Shown: positions 63,101-64,000 of the stretch, piece by piece | Position numbering within the stretch: position 1 is the first letter of the stretch | Layout of the letters: each line of letters begins with the position of its first letter | Assembly (NCBI GenBank): GCA_003342815.1 | Contig: PTEX01000119.1 | Location: 2,159,032 to 2,223,031 of the forward strand | Length of the DNA stretch: 64,000 nucleotides | From: Eudromia elegans | Taxonomy: Eukaryota; Chordata; Aves; Tinamiformes; Tinamidae | Reading direction: 5' to 3' | Translations under genes and position numbers: made by a program | Notes under the pieces: generated by a model | What the model was told of the DNA's origin: nothing | What the model saw: the letters and a program-made list of their open reading frames with translations, nothing else | Database searches by the model: none

Positions 63101-63389
63101 ACAATTCTGGACTACTTTAATTCATCTCCTATAAAGCCCTATATAGTTCTAGGTAAACTTTTTGTAGGCTAGATAAAAGCTAGCTTGGTTAGTAAGTAGT
63201 TGGTTAGTAGGAGAACTTGGTTAGTAGATCTTTTTTCAGCTTAAATTTTCTAATTGTTGCTTTTAAATTATTAGGTGGTACTTCGCTATGATTTCAGTAT
63301 CTGGAATCTTTTCTGTTACCTTTTCTGTAATTTTTGCCTATGTAGCTGATGTAACACAAGAACATGAAAGAATTACAGCCTATGGACTG
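48017..63389 (+). CDS. MFSD14B: MFSD14B (HIATL1), 5' five coding exons of a partial gene
   Basis: Five exons on the plus strand join in phase to give 189 residues of a major facilitator superfamily (MFS) protein. Exons 2-5 match human MFSD14B as I recall it, with diagnostic strings such as [29 protein letters not shown] and LMRISPWWYFAM. The TTPML and [13 protein letters not shown] forms fit MFSD14B rather than its paralogue MFSD14A. MFSD14 proteins are orphan solute-carrier-like membrane proteins of intracellular membranes, and no substrate can be read from the sequence. The segment covers the cytosolic N-terminus, TM1, the first lumenal loop, TM2, the motif A loop, TM3 and TM4. Introns are about 8.5, 3.2, 2.3 and 0.9 kb. 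The gene starts in a CpG island and continues past 64,000, so roughly the last 60% of the usual protein of about 500 residues is missing. Motif A carries an unusual Cys. Confidence 0.93.
48070..48116 (+). repeat. GCG/GGC triplet tracts coding Ala and Gly runs
   Basis: Two imperfect GC-only triplet runs in exon 1 encode five Ala and then seven Gly in MFSD14B. They are in frame, so length changes by whole triplets would be tolerated. Such tracts vary among species and are hard to assemble, so the exact length here is less certain than the rest of the exon. Confidence 0.8.
48219..48234. promoter_or_regulatory. 16-base perfect palindrome with core CCGTTAACGG, intron 1 copy
   Basis: CGTCCGTTAACGGACG is a perfect palindrome about 40 bases after the exon 1 donor. 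It shares the core CCGTTAACGG with the promoter copy 449 bases upstream, but the outer three bases on each side differ, so it is not a simple duplication of the longer site. It could be a second paired MYB-type site. Confidence 0.35.
50911..51160 (+). mobile_element. CR1 LINE 3' tail, young subfamily, in MFSD14B intron 1
   Basis: Begins abruptly at GGCCACAAATTGAGGCACC and runs to CCATTCTATGATTC. It matches the last 250 bases of the CR1 at 14,391 with few differences, including the unusual string ATTGAGGCACCAAAAGTTCC. It keeps GGCTGCCC, where the 14,391 copy lacks four bases. It lies in the sense orientation of the gene. Confidence 0.93.
51837..51857 (+). repeat. T21 homopolymer in MFSD14B intron 1
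   Basis: Twenty-one T followed by A7 and C5. Low complexity only. Confidence 0.9.
52848..52867. repeat. (AT)n microsatellite in MFSD14B intron 1
   Basis: About nine to ten AT units without interruption, probably length-variable. Confidence 0.9.
53840..54134 (+). mobile_element. CR1 LINE 3' tail in MFSD14B intron 1 (sense)
   Basis: Contains CATGTGAGGAGGAACTTTTT, GTGACAGAGCCCTGGAACAG and GGATTGGACTAGAGGTCCC, and ends in TTCTGTAATTCTGTGTGATT. About 295 bases, moderately diverged. It is of a different subfamily from the 50,911 copy. Confidence 0.92.
55150..55375 (-). mobile_element. CR1 LINE 3' tail in MFSD14B intron 1 (antisense)
   Basis: Plus strand reads ACAGAATCACAGAATGG then GGTTGGAAGGGACCTCTGG and CAGGGCTCTGTCACCCTCG. 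It lies about 1 kb from the sense-oriented CR1 at 53,840, so the two form an inverted pair in the intron. Confidence 0.92.
56650..56745 (+). CDS. MFSD14B: MFSD14B coding exon 2 (TM1)
   Basis: Encodes residues 56-87, from [15 protein letters not shown] to TTPMLT. It has a TTTTAG acceptor before it and a GTGAGT donor after it, and both ends are in phase 0. It contains most of the first membrane helix ([13 protein letters not shown]), which carries an acidic residue inside the helix as in the human protein recalled from memory. Length (96 bases) and boundaries agree with an internal exon of the family. Confidence 0.93.
56746..59937 (+). other. MFSD14B: MFSD14B intron 2
   Basis: About 3.2 kb of AT-rich sequence with no recognised repeat and no convincing exon. 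It ends in a pyrimidine-rich tract and TTCTTCAG. Confidence 0.85.
59938..60000 (+). CDS. MFSD14B: MFSD14B coding exon 3 (loop to TM2)
   Basis: A 63-base exon encoding residues 88-108, VLHETFPHH then [12 protein letters not shown]. The acceptor TTCTTCAG follows a pyrimidine-rich tract and the donor is GTAAGA; both ends are in phase 0. It covers the lumenal loop after TM1 and the start of TM2. The string is nearly the same as the recalled human MFSD14A and MFSD14B sequences. Confidence 0.93.
60001..62290 (+). other. MFSD14B: MFSD14B intron 3
   Basis: About 2.3 kb of AT-rich sequence without recognised repeats or exons. The last part before 62,291 is pyrimidine-rich. Confidence 0.85.
62291..62418 (+). 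CDS. MFSD14B: MFSD14B coding exon 4 (TM2, motif A, TM3)
   Basis: A 128-base exon encoding residues 109-150 and the first two bases of Trp151. The acceptor is CTGTCGCAG and the donor GTAAGT. It contains the end of TM2 ([14 protein letters not shown]), the cytosolic motif A loop and TM3 ([17 protein letters not shown]). The motif A loop reads SDACGRK here. Both human paralogues, as I recall them, read SDVWGRK, so Val-Trp is replaced by Ala-Cys at residues 125-126 while the Asp, Gly, Arg and Lys are kept. The split Trp codon is completed correctly by exon 5, which supports both splice sites. Confidence 0.93.
62419..63274 (+). other. MFSD14B: MFSD14B intron 4
   Basis: About 0.86 kb, containing a T-rich run near 62,576. 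No other feature is seen. Confidence 0.85.
63275..63389 (+). CDS. MFSD14B: MFSD14B coding exon 5 (TM4), last exon in window
   Basis: A 115-base exon that finishes Trp151 and encodes residues 152-189: [12 protein letters not shown], then [18 protein letters not shown] and ITAYGL. The acceptor is TTATTAG and the donor GTAAGA, ending in phase 0. It covers TM4 and the following cytosolic strand with the family string [12 protein letters not shown]. Recalled human sequences have Ser where Ile occurs after HER. The next family exon should begin VSATFAAS; no such coding sequence appears before 64,000. Confidence 0.93.
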
Positions 63390-64000
63390 GTAAGATATAC
63401 TAAACTTAAGTTTGGAAAAAAAAAAAAAAAAAGGTCAAATTTGACCTTTCTATTGAACTTGTGTTTTAATACATGGAATATTTCCTGATACATGTAACAA
63501 GGCAAATAAAGGAATGATGCCATGGATCAAGGCATTGTGTTAGAATTTGCGAAGTCTAGTTCTGATTTTCTAGTGCTGCATATATTGCTTTGTACTCATA
63601 ACAAAGTAGAATCAACATTTCACAACTTCACAACAATATCTGCAAATGGGACATGATCAGCAAACCATATTGTGTTAGGCTTTGTACAGCAGTACAAGTT
63701 ATTTGATGCTGCTTTTTACACTTCTGTCCCATTACGATTTGCCTAATTTTTTATATATGATTTAATTTTGTTACAGAACTATGTAAAATGACTTTTCTAC
63801 AGCTGTAAATAGGGAGACAGAAGAAAACACGTAATGCAGTCTTTTTAGTGACTCTTCACAGTATTTTTTAATTTACAAGAGGGAAGAAAAATAGTTTATA
63901 GTTTGCACAAAAAAAAAAAACTAACTACCTATCTTTCTTTTGCAAGTATTTTTAGAGGTTTGCCTTTTGGGGAACCAGAGGCCCCTTGATAGATGCCTTT
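63390..64000 (+). other. MFSD14B: MFSD14B intron 5, cut by the window end
   Basis: AT-rich sequence with A-runs at about 63,417 and 63,909. The expected next exon (VSATFAAS) is not present, so the intron continues past the edge. Confidence 0.75.

Noticed and set aside
1-64000. CRISPR arrays, tRNA or rRNA genes, bacterial-type operons
   Set aside because: None seen; the repeats are LINE tails, microsatellites and homopolymers of a vertebrate genome.

Overview
The window is vertebrate nuclear DNA, almost certainly from a bird. At least nine CR1 LINE pieces are present with the avian 3' tail (GATTCTATGA-type repeats), no Alu- or L1-like repeats were noticed, and the one clear gene is a close match to MFSD14B (HIATL1). 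From memory that gene is Z-linked in chicken; the window alone cannot tell Z from a W copy or an autosome.

Layout. Bases 1-46,350 are AT-rich DNA with no gene I can name. They hold one probable solo retroviral LTR on the minus strand (about 5,345-5,650), a second weak LTR-like end (about 5,985-6,130), a CR1 fragment lacking both ends (9,910-10,340), a short CR1 tail (13,425-13,612), the best preserved CR1 (14,391-15,978, with about 470 open codons of reverse transcriptase), and old CR1 tails near 21.6, 26.8 and 29.5 kb. There are also microsatellites, an uninterrupted A54 run, and a few minus-strand blocks that look weakly coding but are unidentified (2.2, 18.7, 20.5 and 22.9 kb).

Bases 46,358-47,757 are an old plus-strand CR1. 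Its sequence grows GC-rich and runs straight into the CpG-island promoter of MFSD14B (about 47,745-48,400). The promoter has a perfect CLEAR-type E-box, an ETS-like site, GC boxes and a CRE-like half-site. Two perfect 16-base palindromes sharing the core CCGTTAACGG lie on either side of exon 1.

From 48,017 to the right edge runs the 5' part of MFSD14B on the plus strand. Five coding exons (48,017-48,181; 56,650-56,745; 59,938-60,000; 62,291-62,418; 63,275-63,389) have consensus splice sites and consistent phase and encode the first 189 residues of a major facilitator superfamily protein. The remaining exons lie beyond 64,000. Intron 1 carries three CR1 tails, two of them in opposite orientation.

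I found no operon, CRISPR array, RNA gene or new multi-gene system. The most useful leads are the promoter architecture (palindrome pair, CLEAR site, overlapping uORF), the altered motif A of MFSD14B, the well-preserved CR1, and the unidentified minus-strand candidate exons.
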